This document shows positions 8,603-16,850 of a DNA stretch of 64,000 bases, piece after piece. Position 1 is the stretch's first letter; each line of letters opens with the position of its first letter. The notes below the pieces were generated by a model. The model was not told where the DNA came from and did no database searches. It saw nothing but the letters and a program-made list of their open reading frames with translations. The DNA is from Gelria sp. Kuro-4. GTDB lineage: Bacteria; Bacillota; DTU030; DUMP01. Made by a program: the position numbers and the translations under genes. The stretch lies in NCBI RefSeq assembly GCF_019668485.1, contig NZ_AP024619.1, positions 2,783,757 to 2,847,756 on the forward strand. Reading direction: 5' to 3'.

Positions 8603-8631
8603 ATTGTATACATTGCCCGCGGGAAAGTCAA
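8603..8631 (-). promoter_or_regulatory. Sigma-A promoter of the 56-residue gene, with GTATAC palindrome
   Basis: Minus strand TTGACT (8631-8626), exactly 17 bases, TACAAT (8608-8603). A TGTATACA palindrome overlaps the -10 box (8606-8613) and resembles FadR-type GntR operators, so regulation by the adjacent GntR protein is possible. Confidence 0.7.
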
Positions 8632-8763
8632 CGCCTTCAGAAATAGTCGCAATTGCACGTCCTCACATAGCCTTGGGCAGTCGCCCGGCGGCCGCCCGCC
8701 CCCGGCTTCCTTCTTGTCGGCCCATGCCACCACCTGCCTTCTGTTCGCGCACGCCAGGCCTAC

Positions 8764-8823
8764 CTACGGGCGAACTCCAAAGCAGCGCCAATAGGCCGTA
8801 AGCCAACGCCACAGGTAACCCAT
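8764..8823 (-). CDS. Very short ORF (19 residues), aromatic-rich, leader-like
   Basis: ATG at 8823 follows GGGGAGG and encodes MGYLWRWLTAYWRCFGVRP before TAG. The peptide holds three Trp and two Tyr residues. A promoter (8855-8883) lies 30 bases upstream. It could be a leader peptide, a tiny membrane peptide or a relic of a longer gene; the ribosome site and promoter are the only support. Confidence 0.35.
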   Translation of the reverse strand: MGYLWRWLTAYWRCFGVRP

Positions 8824-8854
8824 GCGATCAAGCCTCCCCTCTTGCTTATGCCTT

Positions 8855-8883
8855 ATTCTAACCACTGCAAAGGGAGCTTTCAA
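8855..8883 (-). promoter_or_regulatory. Sigma-A promoter, minus strand
   Basis: TTGAAA (8883-8878), 17-base spacer, TAGAAT (8860-8855) on the minus strand, 32 bases upstream of the 19-residue ORF. Together with the plus-strand TATAAT at 8971 it makes a divergent promoter region. Confidence 0.55.
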
Positions 8884-8947
8884 TACTTTCTGTAAGCTAT
8901 CCTCTCATATGAATGTTAGGTAGAATGCCGGAATAATATTTTTCCCC

Positions 8948-8976
8948 TGGTGGTTACGATCGGGGTATAGTATAAT
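8948..8976 (+). promoter_or_regulatory. Probable promoter of the helicase leader
   Basis: A consensus TATAAT (8971-8976) in an AT-rich pocket. The -35 region (TGGTGG, 8948-8953) is poor. Transcription from here would give a leader of about 350 bases before the helicase start. Confidence 0.4.
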
Positions 8977-8982
8977 GAGAAG

Positions 8983-9166
8983 AGAGTCGGAGGAGCTGTG
9001 GTGGTCGGCGCACGGGGAAACCCTTGGACGCGGCCGGCGCAGAGTCGCCGCCGCGGGGAACGTTCACTGGATCCGGCAAACTGGCCGCTGCTGCACAATG
9101 GTGCATACCGCAAGGTACGGAATCGATCAGTGTGGCGCCGGGAAGGTAACCGGCGCCTTTGATTTT
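8983..9166 (+). ncRNA. Structured leader/small RNA ending in a terminator-like hairpin
   Basis: Between the TATAAT at 8971 and the helicase there is GC-rich sequence with local hairpins: TGCAC/GTGCA, TACC-GCAA-GGTA, and a strong final stem GGCGCCGG (9134-9141) with CCGGCGCC (9150-9157) followed by TTTGATTTTG. The last is an intrinsic-terminator shape, so this could be an attenuated leader or an independent small RNA of about 180 bases. I compared it by eye with common riboswitch cores (cobalamin, c-di-GMP, T-box, fluoride) and with SRP, tmRNA and RNase P motifs and found no match. Confidence 0.45.
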
Positions 9167-9261
9167 GTCCAGCCCGGGTGGTGCCGGTCGACACTGCCTG
9201 CTCAGTCCCGCGCCTCTGGCCCGAAGCAAAAAGGAGAAAGAAGGAGGTCCAGCGTTTGTCC

Positions 9262-9288
9262 CCGAGCAGCTCAGAGGGCTAAAACCCC
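9262..9288 (+). other. Mini-ORF in the helicase leader
   Basis: AAGGAGG is followed, eight bases on, by a TTG-initiated frame of 8 sense codons ending TAA (about 9256-9282). It may act as a translated leader element; the evidence is the ribosome site only. Confidence 0.25.
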
Positions 9289-9336
9289 CTGTAACTGGAA
9301 ACCATTTACCGTGAATATTACAGTACATTAAGGAGA

Positions 9337-10764
9337 GTGAAAGCACTGACTACCTTTGACCAATTGGGATTGAGCCCAGCCGTGCTTGAGGCCGTAAGCA
9401 ACATGGGCTTTGAAGAAACCACGCCGATTCAGGCGGAAACCATTCCTTTGTCCCTGGCCGGTCGGGACGTTATCGGCCAAGCGCAGACCGGCACCGGCAA
9501 AACAGCGGCCTATGGGATTCCCCTGGTGGAACAGGTGGATCCGCAGCAGGGCCAAATTCAAGCCCTGGTGGTCACACCTACCCGGGAGCTGGCCATGCAG
9601 GTCGCCGAGGAGCTCAACCGGGTCGGGCAGTTCAAGCACGTGCGGGCGCTGCCGATTTACGGCGGCCAGGACATCAACCGTCAGATCCGGGCGCTGGCCA
9701 AAGGACAGCACATCGTGGTCGGCACCCCGGGACGCCTGCTGGACCACCTGCGGCGCCGGACGGTCCGCCTGGCCCACATTAAGGCCGTTGTTCTGGATGA
9801 AGCCGACGAAATGCTGAACATGGGTTTCATTGATGACATCAAGGCCATCCTGCGCGAGGTTCCGGCCGAGCATCAAACCATGCTCTTTTCCGCCACCATG
9901 CCCGAGCCGATTCGGAGCCTGGCCGAACAGTTCATGCACGACCCAGAGCTGATCGCCATTCGCCCGAAGGAACTAACCGTGCCGGCCATCGAGCAGCACT
10001 ACCTGGAGGTGCCGGAACGGCAGAAGTTCGACGTGCTCTGCCGCCTGCTCGATCTCGAGGCCCCGGACCTGGCCATCGTCTTTGGACGGACCAAGCGCCG
10101 GGTAAGCGAACTGGCCGAGGCCCTGGCTAAACGCGGCTATGCCACCGAAGGCATCCACGGTGATCTAACCCAGGCCCAGCGGGACAATGTAATGCGGCAG
10201 TTTCGCGAGCGAACCATTGAAGTCCTGGTGGCGACCGATGTGGCCGCCCGCGGGCTGGACGTAAGCGGCGTCACCCATGTCTTCAACTTCGACGTCCCGC
10301 AGGACCCGGAAGGTTACGTTCACCGCATCGGCCGCACCGGGCGGGCCGGAAAAGCGGGCGCGGCCATCACCTTCGTCACCCCGCGGGAAATGAACCAGCT
10401 GCGGCAGATCGAGCAGCTGATCAAACGCAAAATACCGCGCCGCCCCGTGCCCACGCTCACCGAGACCATCGAGGGTCAGAAGCGCCTCACGGTGGAAAAA
10501 CTCCTCGAAACCGTAGAGTCCGCCGACGTGGAGCGCTATAAGGCGGTGGCGGAAAACCTGCTCGAGGAAACCGATTCTGTGCTGCTCCTGGCCGCAGCGC
10601 TCAAGCTCCTCACCCGCGAGCCGACCACCACGCCGATCGAACTCAGCGTCGAAGCGCCGCCCCGCCGGCGGGTACGCCCCCGGGGCGGCAGCCGGCACGG
10701 GCAGGTGCGAGGTAAGACCGCACCGCACAAACGGAGTCACGGCGACACCCGGCACCGTCCTTAG
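9337..10764 (+). CDS. DEAD-box ATP-dependent RNA helicase (CshA/DeaD-like)
   Basis: A protein of 475 residues with every helicase motif in order: Q motif GFEETTPIQ (about 28), motif I AQTGTGKT (48), PTRELA (81), DEAD (151), SAT (183), [10 protein letters not shown] (297) and [10 protein letters not shown] (329). The C-terminus is basic and rich in Arg and Gly ([14 protein letters not shown]), suited to RNA binding. The family remodels RNA in ribosome assembly, mRNA decay and cold shock. GTG 9337 almost touches AAGGAG; CTG 9346, which aligns with the usual family N-terminus ([10 protein letters not shown]), has better spacing. The long structured leader suggests post-transcriptional control. 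A strong terminator follows. Confidence 0.95.
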   Translation: MKALTTFDQLGLSPAVLEAVSNMGFEETTPIQAETIPLSLAGRDVIGQAQTGTGKTAAYGIPLVEQVDPQQGQIQALVVTPTRELAMQVAEELNRVGQFKHVRALPIYGGQDINRQIRALAKGQHIVVGTPGRLLDHLRRRTVRLAHIKAVVLDEADEMLNMGFIDDIKAILREVPAEHQTMLFSATMPEPIRSLAEQFMHDPELIAIRPKELTVPAIEQHYLEVPERQKFDVLCRLLDLEAPDLAIVFGRTKRRVSELAEALAKRGYATEGIHGDLTQAQRDNVMRQFRERTIEVLVATDVAARGLDVSGVTHVFNFDVPQDPEGYVHRIGRTGRAGKAGAAITFVTPREMNQLRQIEQLIKRKIPRRPVPTLTETIEGQKRLTVEKLLETVESADVERYKAVAENLLEETDSVLLLAAALKLLTREPTTTPIELSVEAPPRRRVRPRGGSRHGQVRGKTAPHKRSHGDTRHRP

Positions 10765-10781
10765 ATCCGGAAAGGCAAAAA

Positions 10782-10828
10782 CAGGGGTGCACCTGGGCAA
10801 CCGCCCGGGCGCACCCCTGCTTTCTCTT
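10782..10828 (+). terminator. Rho-independent terminator of the helicase gene
   Basis: CAGGGGTGC (10782-10790) pairs with GCACCCCTG (10811-10819), extended by an inner CTGGGC/GCCCGGG pairing, then CTTTCTCTT. It starts 17 bases after the helicase stop. Confidence 0.85.
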
Positions 10829-11024
10829 GCCCGCGTCGTTCCGGAGCCCTTTCGCCCCGTTGAAGAACTATTCAACCCTTTCGACCCAGGAAAAGCTCGC
10901 ACAGCGCGCCTGTTGCGCGCCGGCGAAGCTGCCTTATCATCAGCAACGAACTGGGTTTCGTACCGCTGCACCCCCCTCCTCTGAACAGGCATGCTTTCCA
11001 CCTGATACAAATCCACGAGCCACC
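10829..11024. other. Gene-free stretch at the trailer end of the CRISPR array
   Basis: No supported gene. Given array orientation it is the distal (trailer) side. I could not find a further convincing repeat here, although a heavily decayed unit cannot be excluded. Confidence 0.5.
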
Positions 11025-11321
11025 GTTTCCATTCCTCGTAGGTAGGCTCACAACCCCTTCCGGGACCGCCTGCTGCACCACGCTCTTTGGTTTCCATCCC
11101 TCGCAGGTAGGCTCAGGACCCGTTGTGCCCCCAGGCCCATACGGTGCCGTCAGACTTATTTCCATCCCTCGTAGGTAGGCTCAGAACCATGTTTGCCCCT
11201 TCGCTCCTTGTTGATGCCTTGTCGTTTCCATTCCTTGTAGGTAGGCTCAGAATACGACCTCCGCATCTCCAGCCGCGCCCGGACGGACGCGGTTTCCATT
11301 CCTTGTAGGTAGGCTCAGAAC
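11025..11321 (-). CRISPR. CRISPR array, five 30-bp repeats, four spacers
   Basis: Repeats lie at 11025-11054, 11090-11119, 11158-11187, 11224-11253 and 11292-11321; on the plus strand each begins GTTTCCAT and ends near GGCTCAGAAC. Spacers are 35, 38, 36 and 38 bases. The reverse complement (GTTCTGAGCCTACCT... ending GGAATGGAAAC) has the ATTGAAAC-like 3' end usual for clostridial type I/III repeats, so transcription is leftward. Consistent with that, the left repeats are degenerate (CACAAC end in the first, Gly-rich changes in the second, ATTTCC start in the third) while the two right repeats are nearly identical. No cas1 or cas2 is adjacent; a cas6 remnant lies on the leader side. Confidence 0.95.
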
Positions 11322-11376
11322 CGTCGCGGGGCTGAAAATACTGGCCTTTTCCTTACGCCTTCTTGGCTCTTTTGAG
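11322..11376 (-). promoter_or_regulatory. Probable CRISPR leader
   Basis: Short sequence between the best-conserved repeat and the cas6 remnant, on the leader side by repeat orientation. No clear promoter was found, and the leader may be truncated. Confidence 0.35.
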
Positions 11377-11673
11377 TCAGTCTGCTTGGGAAAAGGCCGT
11401 GACTCCGGTGTTTGTGCTGGTGTCGATCTCCCCGGTTCTTGACACTACTGAGGATCGACGACAATGGCTAAATCGGCTCCAGCATCCAAAGCCCTGGCTG
11501 TTCTTGGCGCCAATACCGCAATCGAGTGCCACCTGCAGCATAGCGGGGTCACCTTCAAATACATATTGTCCCAGCCAGCCTTTGACCACGGTATCTTTGA
11601 AGTAAAGCACCTTTTGATCGCTGCTTCGCACCCGGACGGACTTGAGGGCGATGCTTTCGGTAGTCCACTGAGC
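11377..11673 (-). pseudogene. cas6: Remnant of cas6 CRISPR endoribonuclease (C-terminal part)
   Basis: The minus-strand frame reads KVLYFKDTVVKGWLGQYV, then FEGDPAMLQVALDC and GIGAKNSQGFGCW. The last is the Cas6 glycine-rich loop near the C-terminus that contacts the repeat RNA, and the preceding stretch also fits the family. The frame is closed by TAG at 11676-11674, so the N-terminal half is missing, and the tail after GFGCW is unusually long. It lies 55 bases from the CRISPR array on the leader side, as in many clostridial loci. Processing of this array, if it is expressed, would need a Cas6 from elsewhere. Confidence 0.75.
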
Positions 11674-11773
11674 CTATCTCTTCCTGCTTGGAGGAAGACC
11701 TCTTCGGACGGAGTCACTTACTTCCGGCGATTACCTTCCTTCTGTTACCTTCAGCCTTCTCTCCTCGTAAACT

Positions 11774-11985
11774 AGGCGGCGGTGCGCTTGAGGCCTTCTT
11801 CCAGCGTTACTTAGGGGCGCCAGCGCAGTTCCCGGACGATCTTTCCAGCATTGAGGAGGCTGGAGCACAGGTCGCCCGGCCGGGCTGGGCCGTAGGTTGC
11901 CGTCGGGTGCTCCACCGCTGCCGCATCCGCTATATCCACCTGGTAGAGCGGGACACCTGTCGGCAGGTTCTAATAATGCTTCCCC
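11774..11985 (-). pseudogene. Eroded, internally deleted copy of the epimerase gene
   Basis: Bases 11774-11900 are closely similar to 14057-14190, the C-terminal end of the intact epimerase. Bases 11910-11980 resemble 14820-14885 from the N-terminal part of the same gene. The middle is deleted and no frame is kept. The distal end overlaps the last codons of the minus-strand gene starting at 13892. Confidence 0.75.
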
Positions 11986-13892
11986 AACTCCCTTCGAACT
12001 TTGTGAATACGGATGGCTGCAGGGGACACTCCACCGATTAGGCCGAAGACACGATCTTCCAGTTTGCCTAATAGCGAGTCAACAACCTGTCCCCCCATTG
12101 TACCTTTCAGCAGTGGCCCTAAGAAAGTGCTCACTCCCGGAAGACAAAGCCCGGTTGCCGTCAGCGCCAAATCTAATCCCAGCCCCACGAGATCCACTAC
12201 ATCTGCCATCCGCCCCCATGGAGATGTCCGCCACTTTGCTACCTCTTGGTTATACCGCTCGATCCGGTGCTTCAGCTCCGTAGCCGAATCCGGAGTCGCA
12301 CATCCATTGAGGATGTCAGTGATAATCGACCGGATTCTACGTGCCTCTGTAGAGTCAAGCACTTCCAAGTACTCTCGCAGTGGAACGTGGCTGGGTCGGG
12401 CAATGTGAAGTTCTCGTAAGACCAGCTGCAGTTCTCCTACGTCTGGGGTTAGAGGGTTCTTATCCGGGCCGGCTTGAAGGTGGGCAATAAGCCGCAGAAT
12501 CGGTTCATTGATTACATTAAGTGGTGCATAGACGGCCCCTAAAGCACGCGCTACAGCCATATTCATGCTGTAGCCATAAGCTTCAAGGCTCAGGCTGTCT
12601 TTCATCTGGCGAATCTGGTGCTTCGGCTCATTAAGGCCCTTCACCATGAGTTCAACAAATGATTCTATGGCTCCACCAACTGCTAACGTCCCTGCTGCCG
12701 TGTGGCCCCTGTCTAAGAACCACCCCTCACCCGCTTCGGCCACGGTCAGATGCAGATCAAGCATTTTCGGGGCCACCTCAGCAGCAAATTCGAGAGCAGG
12801 ATCCGCGTCCGCGCACTCAGACAACCCGCGCCGTACCACCTGATACAGTTCCGCCGCTGTGCCGGGGTCTTGCCGAAACCGCTTCCAGAACGGGAACTGC
12901 TTGGCCAGGGTGAGCACCGTCAAGCCATCCAGTTCGCGCGGCATCAGCGCCCGGCCCTCTGCGGCCTCCAGGATTTTCAGTACTGTATGCGCATTGTATT
13001 GGTGAAGCGGGGCATGAAACAGAGGAACTACCCTGCCTGTGCGTGCGAGTTCTACTATGAGGTCTACATCCAGTCCAAGTTTTCTCTTCTGTGACCAAAC
13101 TTCACCGTCCTGCTCTACAGGCAAGTAAACAGTCTCGTAAAGCGCCAATAAAGTCTCCAATGTCTCTTCATTGTACCCTAGCCCGGGGTAAACCGCTCCG
13201 CCAGATCGGAAATGGCGGCCAAGAAATGTCTGATAACCCAAATTTGCTTCGATCAACTCAGGCAGATAGTCACAGAACCGTTCCTCGTCTGCGCGGGCAA
13301 GCTGCTTTATCTTCTCATCGCCGTAAAGCGCTGGATCAAACCGGCTGGTAGCAAGAAGATGCTCCGGTCGCTTGTTAAAACGAGCAGCAGCTGGACTACG
13401 TGTGAAGTCGTGGACGGTGAACGTCACCCCCGGCCCGAAGAGCTCGGCCAGAAGCCGTTTGGCATGTGCCACAAGTTCCTGTGTAGCGATACCACTCTCA
13501 TCGCCCACATAAACATCCACTACTCCGCCGGCAACTGTGACGGCATCAACATGCACACAGCCTGGAATACAGTTCTTAAGACACAGTACCAGGTCGGTTT
13601 TGTTGGGCGGCCAAAACACACCGGAACGTCTGAGCTCAGGTGACAGCTGATACGGTGGTAAGGCACTGCCCGGGCCTTCTTCGTAAGGTTTGACCTCCAC
13701 CAAGGTCGTTACAGGGCGGCGTTCCTCTAGAACTTGGCGTGCTTGGGTAAGAAGCTCCAGGGTCGATGCACCACCCTCTCCCCCTACAAACACAGTTACT
13801 TTGTTCTGTCCGTTGTCAATGGAGTTTATCCTTTTAACTCCCGGTACACGGAAGAGAACCGCTCGCTCCAGCATGAAACGAACCAGGCTCAC
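11970..13892 (-). CDS. Hypothetical protein with two tandem baseplate-J-like modules
   Basis: A protein of about 640 residues that I do not recognise as a whole. Residues 16-70 (VPGVKRINSIDNGQNKVTVF, then LLTQARQVLEERRPV, TTLVEV) and 110-165 (IPGCVHVDAVTVAGGVVDVYV, then AKRLLAELFGPGVTFTV) are two copies of one module. The module resembles the C-terminal alpha/beta repeat of phage/contractile-injection baseplate J proteins. Residues 170-560 are helical, and a Gly/Leu-rich segment near 590 (LGLDLALTATGLCLPGV) could insert in a membrane. GTG 13892 follows GAGGTGG; GTG 13904 is also possible. No tail or sheath genes are nearby, and decayed epimerase copies flank it, suggesting inserted DNA. Confidence 0.55.
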   Translation of the reverse strand: MSLVRFMLERAVLFRVPGVKRINSIDNGQNKVTVFVGGEGGASTLELLTQARQVLEERRPVTTLVEVKPYEEGPGSALPPYQLSPELRRSGVFWPPNKTDLVLCLKNCIPGCVHVDAVTVAGGVVDVYVGDESGIATQELVAHAKRLLAELFGPGVTFTVHDFTRSPAAARFNKRPEHLLATSRFDPALYGDEKIKQLARADEERFCDYLPELIEANLGYQTFLGRHFRSGGAVYPGLGYNEETLETLLALYETVYLPVEQDGEVWSQKRKLGLDVDLIVELARTGRVVPLFHAPLHQYNAHTVLKILEAAEGRALMPRELDGLTVLTLAKQFPFWKRFRQDPGTAAELYQVVRRGLSECADADPALEFAAEVAPKMLDLHLTVAEAGEGWFLDRGHTAAGTLAVGGAIESFVELMVKGLNEPKHQIRQMKDSLSLEAYGYSMNMAVARALGAVYAPLNVINEPILRLIAHLQAGPDKNPLTPDVGELQLVLRELHIARPSHVPLREYLEVLDSTEARRIRSIITDILNGCATPDSATELKHRIERYNQEVAKWRTSPWGRMADVVDLVGLGLDLALTATGLCLPGVSTFLGPLLKGTMGGQVVDSLLGKLEDRVFGLIGGVSPAAIRIHKVRRELGKHY

Positions 13893-14016
13893 CGCGCAAC
13901 CCACCTCAAACCCGAAAGTAACGCCTGGGAGCTACCATTATACCGCACGCAGCGCTGCTAATAGGTGTATGGGTGTACCCGTCACCTGTAACGTTCCTCT
14001 GAAATTTTGAATGATG

Positions 14017-14994
14017 TCAAAGGCCGTCGGCGTTGCGGTTCCGGCGATCGGCGAACCAGGCGGCGGTGCGTTTAAGCCCTTCCTCCAGCGCTACTTGAGG
14101 GCGCCAGCCCAGCTCCCGGGCGATCTTTCCGGCATCGAGGAGGCTGGAGCGCAGGTCGCCCGGCCGAGGTGGGCCGTAGGTGGCCGCCGGCAGCGCCGGC
14201 TTCCTCCCCTGCTCCCGAAGAATTTCCGTCAGGGCAGAGCGCAGGCCCCGCTCCAGCTCATTCACGTCCGTACCCCGGCCCGTACCCACGTTATAAGCGC
14301 GGAAGCCCTCCCACTCACCCTCCAGGGCCAGCAGGTTGGCCCGGGCCACATCCTCCACGTAGACATAATCCCTTATGTACCTGCCGTCCCCGTTAATAAT
14401 GGGCGCCGCACCGGCCAAGAACCTCTCCAGGAAAATGGCCACCACCCCGGCCTCGCCGTGCGGGTCCTGCCGCGGGCCGTAGACGTTGCCGTAGCGCAGG
14501 GCCGCACAGCGCAGGCCGTGCTCGCGGGCAAAAAAGGCGAGGTACATTTCCCCGGCGAGCTTAGCTATGCCGTAGGGCGAGACCGGTGCCGCCGGGTGCT
14601 CCTCCGCCGCCGGTTCGAACACATCGCCGTAGAGCACCCCGCCGGACGAAGCAAAAACAAAAGCGCGTACGCCCTGCCGCACCGCCGCTTCCAGCACATT
14701 TAACAGCCCGAGCACGTTCGTCCGCGCATCCAGGCCCGGCTCCCGCACCGAGCGGCTCACCGAGATCTGCGCCGCCTCATGGATCACCGCCTCCGGTCGC
14801 GCCGACTCAAAGGCCTTCTCCACCGCGGCGGCGTCAGCCACATCCACCTGAAAGATCGGCACCCCCGCCGGCAGGTTCTCCTTCTTCCCGCCGGAGAGGT
14901 CATCCACCACCGCCACCTCATGCCCTGCCGCCAAACACGCCTCCACCACGTGCGAGCCGATGAACCCGGCACCGCCGGTTACCAATACGCGCAC
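14017..14994 (-). CDS. NAD-dependent nucleotide-sugar epimerase (UDP-glucose 4-epimerase-like)
   Basis: A 325-residue extended short-chain dehydrogenase. It has the N-terminal Rossmann motif GGAGFIGS (residues 7-14), DDLSGG for adenosine ribose binding, catalytic SSGG around 123-126 and YGIAK (Y about 147, K about 151), and the substrate-loop RYGNVYGPRQ. It probably interconverts UDP-glucose/galactose or the N-acetyl forms for the neighbouring polysaccharide pathway. GTG 14994 follows GGGAGAG. It is the last complete gene of the minus-strand polysaccharide series. Fragments related to its C-terminus occur on both sides (11774-11985 and 15137-15217). Confidence 0.88.
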   Translation of the reverse strand: MRVLVTGGAGFIGSHVVEACLAAGHEVAVVDDLSGGKKENLPAGVPIFQVDVADAAAVEKAFESARPEAVIHEAAQISVSRSVREPGLDARTNVLGLLNVLEAAVRQGVRAFVFASSGGVLYGDVFEPAAEEHPAAPVSPYGIAKLAGEMYLAFFAREHGLRCAALRYGNVYGPRQDPHGEAGVVAIFLERFLAGAAPIINGDGRYIRDYVYVEDVARANLLALEGEWEGFRAYNVGTGRGTDVNELERGLRSALTEILREQGRKPALPAATYGPPRPGDLRSSLLDAGKIARELGWRPQVALEEGLKRTAAWFADRRNRNADGL

Positions 14995-15136
14995 TCCACT
15001 CTCTCCCTTCGCGTTCCCGCAGCCATGGCACCGGGATTGGATAAGTTATCCAAGTTCAGTAATCCTGCACCTGATCAGATCTAACAAAATCCAGCTTCAT
15101 GCCCAAGGCTTTTGCAATTCACATCGCCGTATCTAC

Positions 15137-15217
15137 GCGTGGCACAAAACCTTCCTCCAGCGTCACCTGCGAGCACCAGCCCAGATCCCGCGCAATCTTG
15201 CCGGCATTGAGGGTCCT
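15137..15217 (-). pseudogene. Short remnant related to the epimerase C-terminus
   Basis: About 80 bases that parallel 14067-14145 (shared CCTTCCTCCAGCG, then GCCAGCCCAG-like and ATCTT.CCGGCAT segments), without an open frame. With 11774-11985 it makes three related copies within 3.5 kb. Confidence 0.6.
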
Positions 15218-15274
15218 TTATACTGATAAGGCAGCCCGCCGAGGCCGCCTTGCTGTATTTTCACCGCTCTACGA

Positions 15275-16639
15275 CTACGCCTTCATTGTCCCCCTGTTGT
15301 TTTGGAGTACGTGAATCGTCCCCCGCGTACCACGTGCCGCCTCAGGGGTAAGTACCACGCGCAGGGTTTGAAAGATAATCTGCAGATCCAGAAGCGGCGA
15401 GTAGTTCCGTATGTAGTACAGGTCGTACCGGAGCTTGTCCGCTGGGTCGGTATCGTACTTCCCCTGTACCTGCGCCAAGCCTGTGATCCCCGGCTTTACC
15501 TTAAGCCTGAACTTATACTCCGGTATCGTCTCGCAGAACTGCTCCACAAAGAACGGCCGTTCCGGCCGGGGACCCACAAAGCTCATATCTCCCTTGATAA
15601 CGTTGAAGATCTGCGGGAGCTCATCCAGCCGCGACGCGCGGAGGAATCTCCCTACTTTGGTGATCCGCGGGTCGTTTTCGCTGGCCAGGACCGGCCCGGT
15701 GAGCTTCTCCGCGTCCTGTACCATGGTTCGGAATTTCCACAGCTTGAAGGGTTTCCCATTTTGCCCGCTGCGCTTCTGTAAATAGAATATCGGGCCGGGT
15801 GAAGAAAACCGTACCGCTACCATGAGTACTGGAAAAAGCGGCAAGGCGAAAACCAAAGCCACAGCAGCCAGGCCCAAGTCCAGAAGGCGCTTCATCAGCT
15901 GCTGACCGCGTGTAAGTCCCAGTCCTTCCACTCGAAAAACCGTGAGGTCGTCAATCCGCTCCACATTCGCGTTATGTAGGAGAATCTCATACAGCTCCGG
16001 CAACAAGAATACCTCTTTGTTCCACTCTAGACAGGTGGCGATCAGGCGTTCCCTTTCCTCACGCGGAATAGACGAGTTGATACAGATGATGTCTGCCTCT
16101 GCCACAGCTTGCGCTGGAAACTCGCTCCCGCCTGCATCGTGGACAGCGCGTACATTATAGTGACGGCCCGTCAGTGAGCCCAGCTTCTCCGCCACCCTTA
16201 AGCCATCCCCATTCGCCCCTATCACAGCCACTGTCTTCGTCGTCTCTGCCCGGTCTATTACCGTCTGCCAGATAAGCCGCCACACCCCAAGAAGCACTAC
16301 CTGTAGAAAACCGGCAATGAAGAACACCGTACGCGGAAAGGCAAAACCACGGAGGAAGTACGTCAAGGCCATGGCCAGCACATTCAAGATAACGACCGAG
16401 AGACCCACACTATAGAGAGTCTCCAGTGGCCGTTTCCAACTACCCTCATAAAGCCCGAACAACCAAAAAAGGATGAGAAGAATAAGGCTGAGGTACGGTA
16501 CAAGTCTTAAGTATGGCGCTAAGTTTTCTACTGGAATGGCAGCGCCAAATCGTACCCTAAAGGCAACGTAAAAGCCAAGATTCATTAAGAAAACGTCAAG
16601 TATATACAGTAAGAGTTGGCCACCCCATGATCGGCGCAT
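15275..16639 (-). CDS. Undecaprenyl-phosphate sugar phosphotransferase (WcaJ/WbaP-like)
   Basis: A 454-residue polyprenol-phosphate hexose-1-phosphate transferase, which starts the polysaccharide repeat unit on undecaprenyl phosphate. Five hydrophobic segments occupy residues 5-125 and about 260-290. A Rossmann-like domain (TVAVIGANGDG, about 152) lies between. The catalytic C-terminal domain has KRLLDL, GPIFYLQKRSGQNGKPF, KFRTM, LRASRLDELPQ, a NVIKGDMSFVGPRPE motif and VKPGITGLAQV. ATG 16639 follows GGAGGAAGG. It lies downstream of the glycosyltransferases, as expected in such loci. Confidence 0.93.
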   Translation of the reverse strand: MRRSWGGQLLLYILDVFLMNLGFYVAFRVRFGAAIPVENLAPYLRLVPYLSLILLILFWLFGLYEGSWKRPLETLYSVGLSVVILNVLAMALTYFLRGFAFPRTVFFIAGFLQVVLLGVWRLIWQTVIDRAETTKTVAVIGANGDGLRVAEKLGSLTGRHYNVRAVHDAGGSEFPAQAVAEADIICINSSIPREERERLIATCLEWNKEVFLLPELYEILLHNANVERIDDLTVFRVEGLGLTRGQQLMKRLLDLGLAAVALVFALPLFPVLMVAVRFSSPGPIFYLQKRSGQNGKPFKLWKFRTMVQDAEKLTGPVLASENDPRITKVGRFLRASRLDELPQIFNVIKGDMSFVGPRPERPFFVEQFCETIPEYKFRLKVKPGITGLAQVQGKYDTDPADKLRYDLYYIRNYSPLLDLQIIFQTLRVVLTPEAARGTRGTIHVLQNNRGTMKA

Positions 16640-16850
16640 GGGACCTTCCTCCCCCGTCCTTGCATGCTCTGGTTACATCTTAGCGTGCAACTCTGCAAGA
16701 ACGAATTCTACATTTCCCGACGTGGTTCCTGCCCCATTTGGTTAGCTAGTCCTGCTAAACGAAGTCAAACCCCGGCTTGCCCTCTTGCCTGTTCCTAGAT
16801 TTACGAAGTACCCCTTAACATCAAAGCTGGAACGTTAAGTTCAACACCCC

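Noticed and set aside
8983-9166. 6S RNA, SRP RNA, RNase P, tmRNA or c-di-GMP riboswitch
   Set aside because: None of the conserved core strings of these families could be found, so only an unclassified structured leader is reported.
8975-9331. 118-codon plus-strand frame before the helicase
   Set aside because: It starts right at the promoter without a ribosome site and its sequence is dominated by hairpin repeats; an RNA leader explains it better.
12817-13098. Several short frames opposite the 640-residue gene
   Set aside because: No ribosome sites and no family resemblance; shadows of the real frame.
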